11,287 nt of DNA from Sulfidibacterium sp036244975 (lineage in GTDB: Bacteria; Bacteroidota; Bacteroidia; Bacteroidales; F082). Numbering within the stretch: position 1 is the first letter of the stretch; each line of letters begins with the position of its first letter. Location of the stretch: assembly GCA_036244975.1 (NCBI GenBank), contig BTTE01000073.1, positions 1 to 11,287 of the forward strand. The letters run 5' to 3'. This document shows, one piece after another, positions 1 to 9,000 of this stretch. A model generated the notes under the pieces. That model was not told where the DNA came from. It was given only the letters and a program-made list of their open reading frames with translations, and made no database searches. The position numbers were made by a program, and so were the translations under genes.

Positions 1-1
1 T

Positions 2-118
2 GACTCAGGTGACTCCTGCCATACGAGCAGTCTTATAGAAGAGATTGAATATCAGAAAAAAAGTCCCATCAGCCGGAGAAACATCCGCATTATGACGGAA
101 AAAGCCATATCAGAATAG
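2..118 (+). CDS. Possible 3' end of an unidentified protein gene (partial)
   Basis: An open plus-strand frame runs in from the left edge for 38 codons and stops at TAG 116-118. The translation is hydrophilic and looks like a normal protein tail: DSGDSCHTSSLIEEIEYQ at the start and RRNIRIMTEKAISE at the end. I do not recognise the family. Being open for 38 codons is not strong proof of coding, and no terminator is visible just after the stop. It lies on the same strand as the hydrolase gene that starts about 200 nt downstream, but that gene seems to have its own promoter, so the two need not be cotranscribed. It could be chance open frame. Confidence 0.35.
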   Translation, partial: DSGDSCHTSSLIEEIEYQKKSPISRRNIRIMTEKAISE

Positions 119-248
119 CCATCTGATTCCATTTTATTATTTCATTGTCCCTTCTTTTTCTAAAACCGATGCAGGCGAATAACTGCCATGGCAAATAACT
201 CTCTGTATATCAAACTCCCGCACAAAAAGTAAATTGCAAAAAATTCAT

Positions 249-256
249 TATATTTG
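249..256 (+). promoter_or_regulatory. Putative Bacteroidota -7 promoter element for the hydrolase gene
   Basis: TATATTTG matches the Bacteroidota primary-sigma -7 consensus TAnnTTTG exactly. It lies 66 nt before the chosen ATG at 323, in the AT-rich 204-nt gap after the left-edge open frame. A clear TTTG-type -33 element at the usual spacing (about 19-21 nt upstream) is not visible; the nearest TTG is at 234-236, which is too close. The site overlaps the TTG codon of the longest reading frame at 254, which argues that translation starts downstream at 323. An 8-mer with two free positions can occur by chance, so confidence is moderate. Confidence 0.45.
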
Positions 257-322
257 TTGGGTAAAAGAGTCTTACAAAGAAAAGTTCATCTCATTTCAGT
301 TAACCACACAATAATTTGCATC

Positions 323-1261
323 ATGGAAAAGCAAATAGAAAACGGTTTTATTTTTCATACGCTGGAGCTAAAGCCCGATTATGAGGGCAAAGTTGTGGCT
401 ACCCTTATTGAAAAGAAGTCGGCAAAACCGGCAAAAAAAGCCCTTCTGTATCTGCACGGTTTTAATGATTATTTTTTTCAGGATCATTTGGCAGCATGGG
501 CGAATAAGCTTGGATTTAACTTTTACGCCCTGGAGCTACGAAAATACGGACGCTCCATTCTCCCGCATCAAAAGCCCAACGATTTCAGGGATATCCGCGA
601 ATATTTTGAAGAAATTGACAAGGCCATAGCGTTTATCCGGGAAAAGGATGAAAACGAAAAGCTGGCATTTATTGGTCATTCCACGGGAGGACTTATTGGA
701 GCACTGTATGCCCACGACCACAGGAATGACAACCTTGTGGATGCGCTTATTCTGAACAGTCCTTTTTTTGAGTTTAACGTTTCGCCAATTTTAAAGAAGA
801 CTTTTATCCCGCTTATGGTTTCACTGGCCGGTTCTTTTCCGCGTTTTCCTTCTCCGGTAGGTCTCGACAAAGGTTACGGATACAGTCTGCACAAAAGCCA
901 CAATGGAGAATGGGACTACGAATTGAAGCTTAAGCCTGATGCAGGTTTTCAGATTTATGCCGGTTGGATAAAAGGAATTTACACGGCACAAAAGGAGTTA
1001 CAAAAAGGGTTGGATATCCAATGTCCTGTGCTGGTGATGCATTCAGCCAGAAGTGTAAAGCCCGGAAACTACAAACCGGAAATGCAGGATGCTGATTCCG
1101 TGTTGAATGTGGAAGATATCGAGCGCTTCTCGCATGTCATTGGAAAGAATGTGGAAAGCGCCTCTTTTGAAGACGGCCTGCACGACCTGTTGCTTTCCAG
1201 GAAGCCGGTTCGGGATAAAGTGCTACAGGCTATGGAAGATTTTTTGAATAAGCATCTTTGA
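323..1261 (+). CDS. Alpha/beta hydrolase (serine hydrolase, monoacylglycerol lipase / S33-like)
   Basis: The protein is predicted to have 312 aa and to be a soluble cytoplasmic hydrolase; no signal peptide or membrane segment is seen. An oxyanion-region motif LYLHGFND lies at residues 41-49. The nucleophile elbow GHSTGG gives Ser120, Asp258 in an A-D-S-V context is the likely acid, and His287 in DGLHDLL is the likely base, so the triad is complete and in canonical order. The region between about 150 and 225 would form the lid. This pattern fits the Hydrolase_4 / lysophospholipase-like group, which cleaves ester or related bonds; the substrate cannot be told from sequence. The frame stays open upstream to a TTG at 254, but that lies inside a promoter-like element. 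ATG 323 places the conserved fold near the N-terminus and is preferred. The gene converges with the polymerase operon and shares its terminator, and nothing ties it functionally to that operon. Confidence 0.88.
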   Translation: MEKQIENGFIFHTLELKPDYEGKVVATLIEKKSAKPAKKALLYLHGFNDYFFQDHLAAWANKLGFNFYALELRKYGRSILPHQKPNDFRDIREYFEEIDKAIAFIREKDENEKLAFIGHSTGGLIGALYAHDHRNDNLVDALILNSPFFEFNVSPILKKTFIPLMVSLAGSFPRFPSPVGLDKGYGYSLHKSHNGEWDYELKLKPDAGFQIYAGWIKGIYTAQKELQKGLDIQCPVLVMHSARSVKPGNYKPEMQDADSVLNVEDIERFSHVIGKNVESASFEDGLHDLLLSRKPVRDKVLQAMEDFLNKHL

Positions 1262-1274
1262 AATCAGCTATAAT

Positions 1275-1313
1275 AAAAAAAGAGGCTGCCTTTTTAGGCA
1301 GCCTCTTTTTTTT
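1275..1313. terminator. Bidirectional rho-independent terminator between convergent genes
   Basis: A perfect 9-bp stem, GAGGCTGCC (1282-1290) and GGCAGCCTC (1297-1305), closes a 6-nt TTTTTA loop. It is flanked by seven A on the left (1275-1281) and eight T on the right (1306-1313), so each strand reads as a GC stem followed by a T-tract. It can end both the hydrolase transcript (stop 13 nt before) and the minus-strand operon. The stop codon of the DUF3467 gene (1312-1314) overlaps the edge of the A/T tract, so the structure directly abuts that reading frame. Confidence 0.93.
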
Positions 1314-1632
1314 ATGCCTGTGCCGTTGGCCCGCCCATGGAAAATGGCGGTAGTCCGCCGTCCGGGTTCTCTTTGATAGTACCATGTATGGCTTCAAATT
1401 TCCGGATGTTATCCTGCAAAGCTTTGTACAGCCGTTTGGCATGTTCGGGCGTCAGGATAATGCGTGATTTCACCTTGGCTTTGGGAGTACCGGGCATTAG
1501 TTTCACAAAATCAACAACAAACTCGGCATGCGAATGGGTAATGATGGCAAGGTTGCAGTAAATACCCTCGGCCATCTCTTCGCTGAGTTCAATATTGATT
1601 TGGTTTTGCTGTGGATTGTTGTTGTCTTCCAT
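1312..1632 (-). CDS. DUF3467 family protein, downstream of rpoC
   Basis: The protein has 106 aa and no known biochemical function. It is predicted to be cytoplasmic, with no signal or membrane segment. A polar, Asn/Gln-rich start (residues 2-11) is followed by the DUF3467-type core: EGIYCNLAIITHSHAEF (22-38), DFVKLMPGTPKAKV (41-54), then SRIILTPEHAKRLYKAL (56-72) and a helix ending near AIHG (84). The tail is rich in Gly/Pro. The frame is open for 37 more codons upstream, but that extension reads back through the terminator-like hairpin into the rpoC 3' end, and the core begins just after the internal Met; ATG at 1632 is therefore chosen. No Shine-Dalgarno sequence is visible before it. The start lies only 12 nt after the T-tract of the hairpin behind rpoC, so expression would depend on readthrough or on a promoter inside rpoC. 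DUF3467 genes next to rpoC are, as I recall, common in Bacteroidota, which suggests but does not prove a link to transcription. Confidence 0.85.
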   Translation of the reverse strand: MEDNNNPQQNQINIELSEEMAEGIYCNLAIITHSHAEFVVDFVKLMPGTPKAKVKSRIILTPEHAKRLYKALQDNIRKFEAIHGTIKENPDGGLPPFSMGGPTAQA

Positions 1633-1644
1633 GGTTTGATATTT

Positions 1645-1693
1645 AAAAAAAGGCTGTTGCAGGGCAGGGATATTCCCTTTTGCAACAGCCTTT
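1645..1693 (-). terminator. Terminator-like hairpin (possible attenuator) between rpoC and the DUF3467 gene
   Basis: Read on the minus strand, a perfect 13-bp stem AAAGGCTGTTGCA (1693-1681) pairs with TGCAACAGCCTTT (1661-1649) and is followed by a run of seven T in all (1651-1645, partly inside the stem). The 19-nt apical region can fold further (GGGA with TCCC, 1667-1677). It begins 9 nt after the rpoC stop and ends 12 nt before the DUF3467 start. This is the textbook form of an intrinsic terminator in the operon direction only; on the plus strand the stem is followed by TTTAAAAA, with no useful T-tract. Because a gene in the same direction follows at once, partial termination or 3'-end processing is likelier than a full stop. 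Confidence 0.8.
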
Positions 1694-1702
1694 AAAAATA
1701 GT

Positions 1703-4700
1703 TTATTTTTCTTCTGCCTCTTCTTCAACAGCATCCATGTCATTGGCTTTCGCCATCATGGCATCATGCTCTTCTTTGGAAGCTACGATAATATCATCGT
1801 ACTCTTTAAGTCCCGTACCGGCAGGAATCTTATGTCCGACAATGACATTCTCTTTCAGACCGTTAAGCGTATCCTGTTTGGCGTTAATAGCCGCAAGGGT
1901 AAGCACCTTGGTCGTTTCCTGGAAGGATGCAGCCGATATAAAGCTGTCGGTTTGCAGGGAAGCACGGGTAATACCCTGAAGCACCTGACGGGCTGTGGCC
2001 GTTTGTGCATTATGCGCTTCAATGAGTTTTTTATCACGACGACGCAGGGTTGAATTCTCATCACGCAATTTACGGGCAGTGATAATCTCACCCTGGCGTA
2101 CAGAATCCGAATCACCGGGGTCAATAACGACCTTCATACCAAAGATTTCGTCATTCACTTCATGGAATTTAACTTTGTTCACCAGTTCACCTTCGAGGAA
2201 ACGTGTATCACCGGGATCTTCCACTTGTACTTTACGCATCATTTGGCGAACAATAACCTCAAAGTGTTTATCATTGATTTTCACACCCTGCAGACGATAC
2301 ACCTCCTGAATTTCGTTTACGATGTATTCCTGAACTTTCATAGGCCCTTTAATGGCCAGAATATCAGCAGGGGTAATGACGCCATCAGAAAGTTTAGTGC
2401 CGGCTTTTACGAAGTCGTTTTCCTGTGCCAAAATCTGTTTGGTTGTTGAAACAAGATAACGTTTCTCTGCCCCTGTTTTAGCGGTAATGATAATTTCACG
2501 GTTCCCGCGTTTCAGCTTCTTACCGAAAGAAACCACGCCATCAATTTCAGAAACAACAGCTTGTTCCGAAGGGTTACGCGCTTCGAAAAGTTCCGTTACA
2601 CGTGGTAAACCACCGGTAATATCACCGGCTTTACCAAAGGCACGCGGTATTTTCACCAGCAGGTCTCCAGCCTTAATATTGACACCCTCTTCAACGACAA
2701 TATGAGCGCCCACAGGCAGGTCATAATATCTCAGCACATTACCATCAACATCCAGAACCTTGACATTTGGATTCTTTGCTTTCTGTTTGGTTTCGATAAT
2801 TACTTTCTCGAAATAGCCTGTCTGCTCATCGGATTCCACACGGTAAGTCTGTCCTTCGACAATATTCTCAAAGGCAACACTACCGGCAACTTCTGAAAGG
2901 ATAACAGCATTAAAAGGATCCCAGTCAACAATCATATCCCCCTTCTTCACCTTATCCCCATCCTTGAAATATAATCTGGAACCGTAAGCAATATTTGCAG
3001 ATGAAAGAACTACGCCGGTATTAGGATCTACCAGTCTCATCTCTGCCGAACGACCGGTAACAACATCATGTTTGTTACCTTCTTCATCGCTATAAGCAAC
3101 AGTTCTCAGCTCTTCAAATTCCAGAACGCCATTATTGTTAGCTTCAATTTTTGAACTGGCAGCAACATTTGAAGCCGTACCACCCTGGTGGAAAGTACGC
3201 AAGGTAAGCTGTGTTCCCGGTTCTCCAATCGACTGGGCGGCAATCACGCCAACAGCTTCTCCTCTTTGCACCAAATGTCCGGAGGCCAGGTTTCGTCCGT
3301 AGCAATTGGCACAAACACCATGCTTCGACTCACAGGTAAGTACTGACCTGATTTCAACCTGTTCAATGTGAGCATTTTCTATTTGCTTACCAATTTCTTC
3401 CGTAATCTCTTCACCACCTTTTACAATAAGTTCTCCTGTTTGGGAATGATAAATATCATGTACGGCCACACGTCCGAGAATCCTGTCGTAAAGCGACTCA
3501 ACAACTTCCTCATTTTTCTTTAGAGCGGTAACTGTAAGTCCACGCAAGGTACCACAATCTTTTTCAGAGATAATCACATCCTGAGCCACATCAACCAGCC
3601 TACGGGTCAGATAACCGGCATCAGCTGTTTTCAGGGCTGTATCGGCAAGACCTTTACGGGCACCATGAGTAGAAATAAAGTACTCAAGAACCGACAATCC
3701 TTCTTTAAAGTTTGAAAGAATAGGATTTTCGATAATTTCATTCCCGGCAGCACCTGCTTTCTGGGGTTTAGCCATCAAACCACGCATCCCCGAGAGCTGA
3801 CGAATCTGCTCTTTGGAACCACGGGCTCCGGAATCAAGCATCATAAAAACAGGATTAAATCCATCATCATCAGAAGCAAGTTCTTTCATTAAGATATTGG
3901 TAAGGCGAGAGTTGGTGTGTGTCCAGATATCAATAATCTGATTATAACGCTCGTTGTTGGTGATGAAACCCATGTTGTAGTTGTTCACCACCTCATCCAC
4001 TTCCTCCTCGGCTTTTTCAATAAGTTCTTCCTTCACTTTGGGAACGCGCACATTTCCGAGATTAAAGGAGAGACCTCCCACAAAAGCCATGTAGTAACCG
4101 AGGTTCTTAATATCGTCAAGGAACTGGGCCGTTACAGCATTTCCGGTGGATTTCAGCACATCGCTGATAATATCCCGAAGTGCTTTTTTTGTTAAAAGTT
4201 TATTAATAAACCCAAATTCTTTCGGTACTTTTTCATTAAAGAGAACTCTTCCTACTGTGGTTTCAATCAGTTTATTAACCAGTTTACCATCCTCTTTTAC
4301 ATCAACTTTTACTTTGATAATAGCGTGTAAATTAACACGTTTTTCGTTATAAGCGATACGAACCTCCTCAGGAGAATAGAAAATCATACCTTCTCCGGTG
4401 ACAGGATGCGCTTTAGTACTTTTCCGTGCTTTGGTAATATAGTAAAGCCCCAGTACCATATCCTGTGAAGGGACGGTAATAGGCGCACCGTTAGCAGGAT
4501 TCAGAATATTGTGTGAAGCGAGCATCAGAACCTGTGCTTCCAAAACAGCAGCATTACCCAAAGGTAAATGAACAGCCATTTGGTCACCGTCGAAGTCGGC
4601 ATTGAAAGCGGTACAGGCCAACGGGTGTAACTGAATGGCCTTACCCTCCACCAACTTGGGCTGAAAAGCCTGAATACCGAGGCGGTGCAACGTAGGAGCA

Positions 4701-6016
4701 CGGTTAAGCAAAACAGGATGCCCTTTCAGAATATTCTCAAGTATGTCGTACACAACGGCATCTTTTCTTTCCACAATTTTTTTCGCCGACTTAACCGTTT
4801 TGACGATACCACGTTCAAGTAGCCGTCGAATAATAAAAGGCTTAAAAAGTTCGGCAGCCATATCTTTGGGAAGGCCACATTCGTTCATCTTCAGTTTAGG
4901 GCCGACAATAATCACCGAACGGCCGGAGTAGTCCACCCGTTTACCGAGCAGATTCTGACGGAAACGTCCCTGTTTTCCTTTCAGACTATCACTTAAAGAT
5001 TTCAGCGGACGATTCGATTCCGTTTTAACAGCGCTTGATTTCCGGGAGTTATCAAACAAAGAATCAACAGCTTCCTGGAGCATACGTTTTTCATTACGCA
5101 TAATCACGTCGGGAGCTTTGATTTCGATTAACCGTTTCAGCCGGTTGTTACGGATGATAACCCGGCGGTAAAGGTCGTTCAGGTCGGAAGTGGCGAAGCG
5201 GCCACCATCCAACGGGACCAAAGGTCGCAGCTCCGGTGGGATGACCGGAACAATCTTAACGATCATCCATTCAGGACGATTTTCTTTACGTTTACGGGCA
5301 TCACGGAAAGCTTCAAAAACCTGAAGTCGTTTTAAGGCATCTGCTTTTCGTTGTTGTGAAGTTTCCGTATTTGCTTTATGCCGGAGTTCAAAAGATACTT
5401 TATCAAGGTCAATACGCATCAATAAATCATGCACTGCCTGAGCACCCATTTTTGCAATAAATTTATCCGGATCCATATCATCGAGATACTGATTCTCCGA
5501 AGGCAGCGTATCGAGAATATTCAGATATTCCTCTTCGGTGAGGAAATCCATTTTTTGGATGCCATCGACTTCTTTAATACCGGGATTAATTACTACATAA
5601 CGTTCGTAGTAAATAATTGATTCCAGTTTTTTCGTCTGGATTCCGAGCAGAGCGCCAATTTTATTAGGTAAAGAGCGAAAAAACCAAATGTGAACCACGG
5701 GAACCACAAGCTCGATATGTCCCATTCTTTCACGTCTAACTTTTTTCTCGGTTACTTCAACTCCGCAACGGTCGCAGACGATGCCTTTGTAACGAATTCG
5801 CTTGTATTTCCCGCAATGACATTCGTAGTCCTTCACAGGACCAAAAATCCTTTCGCAGAAAAGTCCGTCTCGTTCCGGTTTATAGGTCCGGTAGTTGATG
5901 GTTTCAGGTTTTAAAACCTCCCCATGCGACCGTTCCAGAATAGACTCGGGTGAAGCAAGGCTGATGGTTATTTTATTAAAACTATCCGGTACTTTACTAT
6001 CTTGTCTGAAAGCCAT
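1703..6016 (-). CDS. rpoC: DNA-directed RNA polymerase subunit beta'
   Basis: RpoC has 1437 aa and is full length for the family (E. coli about 1407). With beta it forms the active-site cleft of RNA polymerase. The N-terminal zinc ribbon has Cys66, Cys68, Cys81 and Cys84. The catalytic motif NADFDGD is at 472-478, with Mg2+-binding Asp474, Asp476 and Asp478. The bridge helix lies near 773-817 (EYFISTHGARKGLADTA). The second zinc site is Cys821, Cys895, Cys902 and Cys905. The trigger-loop first half (GTQLTLRTFHQGG) ends at 946, and the second half resumes at GGLPRVTELFEAR (1135-1147), so a large SI3-type insertion of roughly 185 residues splits it. The C-terminus is acidic (EEEAEEK). The start ATG lies 33 nt after the rpoB stop with no Shine-Dalgarno sequence, and the two genes are surely cotranscribed. 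All key residues are intact, with no frameshift. Confidence 0.99.
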   Translation of the reverse strand: MAFRQDSKVPDSFNKITISLASPESILERSHGEVLKPETINYRTYKPERDGLFCERIFGPVKDYECHCGKYKRIRYKGIVCDRCGVEVTEKKVRRERMGHIELVVPVVHIWFFRSLPNKIGALLGIQTKKLESIIYYERYVVINPGIKEVDGIQKMDFLTEEEYLNILDTLPSENQYLDDMDPDKFIAKMGAQAVHDLLMRIDLDKVSFELRHKANTETSQQRKADALKRLQVFEAFRDARKRKENRPEWMIVKIVPVIPPELRPLVPLDGGRFATSDLNDLYRRVIIRNNRLKRLIEIKAPDVIMRNEKRMLQEAVDSLFDNSRKSSAVKTESNRPLKSLSDSLKGKQGRFRQNLLGKRVDYSGRSVIIVGPKLKMNECGLPKDMAAELFKPFIIRRLLERGIVKTVKSAKKIVERKDAVVYDILENILKGHPVLLNRAPTLHRLGIQAFQPKLVEGKAIQLHPLACTAFNADFDGDQMAVHLPLGNAAVLEAQVLMLASHNILNPANGAPITVPSQDMVLGLYYITKARKSTKAHPVTGEGMIFYSPEEVRIAYNEKRVNLHAIIKVKVDVKEDGKLVNKLIETTVGRVLFNEKVPKEFGFINKLLTKKALRDIISDVLKSTGNAVTAQFLDDIKNLGYYMAFVGGLSFNLGNVRVPKVKEELIEKAEEEVDEVVNNYNMGFITNNERYNQIIDIWTHTNSRLTNILMKELASDDDGFNPVFMMLDSGARGSKEQIRQLSGMRGLMAKPQKAGAAGNEIIENPILSNFKEGLSVLEYFISTHGARKGLADTALKTADAGYLTRRLVDVAQDVIISEKDCGTLRGLTVTALKKNEEVVESLYDRILGRVAVHDIYHSQTGELIVKGGEEITEEIGKQIENAHIEQVEIRSVLTCESKHGVCANCYGRNLASGHLVQRGEAVGVIAAQSIGEPGTQLTLRTFHQGGTASNVAASSKIEANNNGVLEFEELRTVAYSDEEGNKHDVVTGRSAEMRLVDPNTGVVLSSANIAYGSRLYFKDGDKVKKGDMIVDWDPFNAVILSEVAGSVAFENIVEGQTYRVESDEQTGYFEKVIIETKQKAKNPNVKVLDVDGNVLRYYDLPVGAHIVVEEGVNIKAGDLLVKIPRAFGKAGDITGGLPRVTELFEARNPSEQAVVSEIDGVVSFGKKLKRGNREIIITAKTGAEKRYLVSTTKQILAQENDFVKAGTKLSDGVITPADILAIKGPMKVQEYIVNEIQEVYRLQGVKINDKHFEVIVRQMMRKVQVEDPGDTRFLEGELVNKVKFHEVNDEIFGMKVVIDPGDSDSVRQGEIITARKLRDENSTLRRRDKKLIEAHNAQTATARQVLQGITRASLQTDSFISAASFQETTKVLTLAAINAKQDTLNGLKENVIVGHKIPAGTGLKEYDDIIVASKEEHDAMMAKANDMDAVEEEAEEK

Positions 6017-6049
6017 ATCAGATTTTTATTTTATTAGAATCAAATTAAA

Positions 6050-9000
6050 TTACTTGTCAAAGCTGATTTCCAGTCCCAGTCCGCGCAGTTCGTGTACAAG
6101 TACATTGAACGACTCCGGCATTCCGGGGGTAGGCATACTTTCACCTTTTACAATCGCTTCATAGGCTTTGGCCCTGCCGTTTACATCATCCGATTTCACG
6201 GTAAGGATTTCCTGTAGAATATTAGCAGCTCCAAAAGCTTCGAGCGCCCATACTTCCATCTCACCAAAACGCTGGCCACCAAACTGGGCTTTCCCGCCAA
6301 GAGGTTGCTGTGTAATGAGGGAATAAGGCCCAATAGAACGGGCATGCATCTTATCGTCAATCAGGTGGTGAAGTTTAATCATGTATATGTAACCCACTGT
6401 TGCGGGCTGGTCAAAACGTTCGCCTGTACCTCCATCGTAAAGATAAACACTGCCATTCTCCGGCAAACCGGCCTGTTGCATATAAGAGTTAATCTGAGCA
6501 TCAGTAGCACCATCAAAAATAGGCGTTGCAAACTTCAGCCCCAGCACTTTACCTGCCCAACCGAGAACAGTCTCGTAGATCTGCCCCAGATTCATTCGCG
6601 AAGGTACGCCAAGAGGATTCAGAACGATATCAACAGGTGTTCCATCTTCCATAAACGGCATATCCTCCTCACGGACAATTCTTGCCACAATACCTTTGTT
6701 ACCATGGCGTCCGGACATTTTATCACCCACTTTTAACTTACGTTTCTTGGCAATATAAACCTTAGCCATCTGAACAATACCATTGGGAAGCTCGTCGCCT
6801 ACACTGGCAATAAACTTTTTACGATTATAAACGCCCAGCAACTCTTTGTATTTGATGTTGTAGTTGTTGAGCAACACCTTAATCATCTCGTTTTTTGTAT
6901 TGTCGGTAGTCCACTTGCTGGCATTAATATTAATATAATCCAGTGAGTGAAGTATTTTCTGCGTAAACTTGGTTTTGGTAGGAACAACCACGTCACCAAA
7001 CACATTGGTAACACCCTGTGAGGTACGGTTGCTTACCAGAACGGTCAGCTTATCAACCAGTTTGGCTTTTAACTCCGTAAATTTTTTATTGTATTCTTCA
7101 TCCAGACTGGCAATAAGTTCTTTTTCCTTAGATTTGTTTTTGGAGCTTTTCACAGCTCTGGAAAACAGATCTTTTTTAAGGACAACACCTTTCAATGAAG
7201 GTGGCGCTTTAAAGGAAGCATTTTTAACATCACCGGCTTTATCGCCAAAGATGGCACGTAACAATTTCTCTTCCGGAGTTGGATCGCTTTCGCCTTTCGG
7301 GGTAATTTTTCCAATAAGGATGTCCCCCTCATTCACTTCGGCACCTACACGTATCAAACCGTTTTCGTCAAGGTCTTTGGTAGCTTCTGCACTTACATTG
7401 GGAATATCATTGGTAAGTTCTTCAATACCTCTTTTAGTATCGCGCACTTCCAAAGTAAATTCTTCGATATGTACGGAGGTGAAAATATCATCTTTCACAA
7501 CCTTTTCAGAAATCACAATAGCATCCTCGTAGTTATAGCCTTTCCAGGGCATAAAAACAACTTTCAGGTTACGTCCGAGGGCAAGTTCTCCGCCTTGTGT
7601 ACCATAACCTTCACACAATGGCTGACCCTTAGATACTTTATCACCGGCACGCACAATCGGGCGCAGGTTGATGGAAGTATTCTGGTTAGTACGGCGGAAT
7701 TTTGTTAAAGCATATTCCTTTACATCGTCATCAAAGCTGACAAGTTTTTCCATCTCATCCAGCGAATAGCGGATAACAATTTTCTTAGCATCCACATATT
7801 CTACAACACCGTCGCCTTCGGCCATAACCAAAACACGTGAGTCGCGGGCAATATCTGCTTCAATACCGGTTCCTACAATAGGTGCTTCCGGGTTTAGCAA
7901 AGGCACTGCCTGGCGCATCATGTTCGAGCCCATCAAAGCACGGTTAGCATCATCGTGCTCCAGAAAAGGAATACTTGAAGCGGCAATGGAAGCAATCTGG
8001 TTAGGGGCAATATCAATAAGGCTCACCTCTTCGCGGGGAGTAATGGGATAATCGGCCTGATAGCGGACTTTTACCTTTTCGTTGACAAAAGTTCCGGAAT
8101 CGTCAACAACAGTATTTGCCTGGGCAATAATTTTATCCTCTTCTTCCTCGGCACTCAGATAAATGGGATTATGTTTATAGTCAATAACTCCATCTTCCAC
8201 CTTACGATAAGGTGTTTCAATAAAGCCAAGATGGTTAATTTTTGCATAAACGCACAGCGAAGAAATAAGACCAATATTTGGTCCTTCAGGTGTTTCAATA
8301 GTACAAAGTCTTCCGTAGTGCGTATAGTGAACGTCCCTGACTTCAAAACCGGCTCTTTCGCGCGACAAACCACCAGGTCCGAGTGCGGAAATACGACGTT
8401 TATGCGTAATTTCAGAAAGCGGGTTAGTCTGGTCCATAAACTGCGAGAGAGCATTTGTCCCGAAGAAAGAGTTGATAACCGATGAAAGGGTCTTGGCATT
8501 GATAAGATCTGTCGGTGTAAATACTTCATTATCTCTGACATTCATACGGTCGCGGATGGTTCTCGCCATACGAGCCAGTCCTACGCCGAACTGAGAATAA
8601 AGCTGTTCGCCTACGGTACGTACTCTACGGTTACTCAGGTGGTCGATATCATCAACAATGGTTTTCTGATTCAGTAGTTTAACGAGGTGTTTGATGATGA
8701 GAACAATATCTTCTTTGGTAAGAACACGCACATCCATGGGCGTATTCAGCTCAAGTTTTTTATTGATACGATAGCGTCCGACTTCACCGAGATCGTAACG
8801 TTTATCGGAAAAGAAAAGCCTTTCAAATACGCTACGGGCAGTTTCCTCATCGGGAGGCAAAGCATTACGCAGCTGAAAATAGATATATTCAACGGCCTCT
8901 TTTTCCGAGTTGGTAGTATCTTTTTGTAAGGTTTGGAAAATAACCGAATAGTCGTTTATACTGCCATCGTCCTTATGCAAAAGAATAGTTTTAACGCCTG

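Noticed and set aside
184..193. 10-bp palindrome TGCCATGGCA upstream of the hydrolase
   Set aside because: Short palindromes of this size are common by chance, and it lies about 55 nt upstream of the promoter-like element with no second copy.
254..322. A 23-residue N-terminal extension of the hydrolase starting at TTG 254
   Set aside because: The TTG lies inside a TAnnTTTG promoter-like element and the extra residues do not look like part of the fold or a signal peptide. ATG 323 fits family architecture.
1633..1743. A 37-residue N-terminal extension of the DUF3467 protein
   Set aside because: It is encoded by the rpoC 3' end and the terminator-like hairpin and has a basic, low-quality composition. 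The family core starts after ATG 1632.
6305..6736. A 143-codon plus-strand open frame inside rpoB
   Set aside because: It is antisense to conserved rpoB coding sequence, with no domain or leader signal; an overlap artefact.
6969..7532. A 187-codon plus-strand open frame inside rpoB
   Set aside because: It is antisense to a highly conserved part of rpoB and its translation is Ser/Leu-rich shadow sequence without a recognisable domain.
8155..8541. A 128-codon minus-strand frame within rpoB
   Set aside because: It overlaps the rifampicin-cluster coding region in another frame. The rpoB frame is clearly the coding one.
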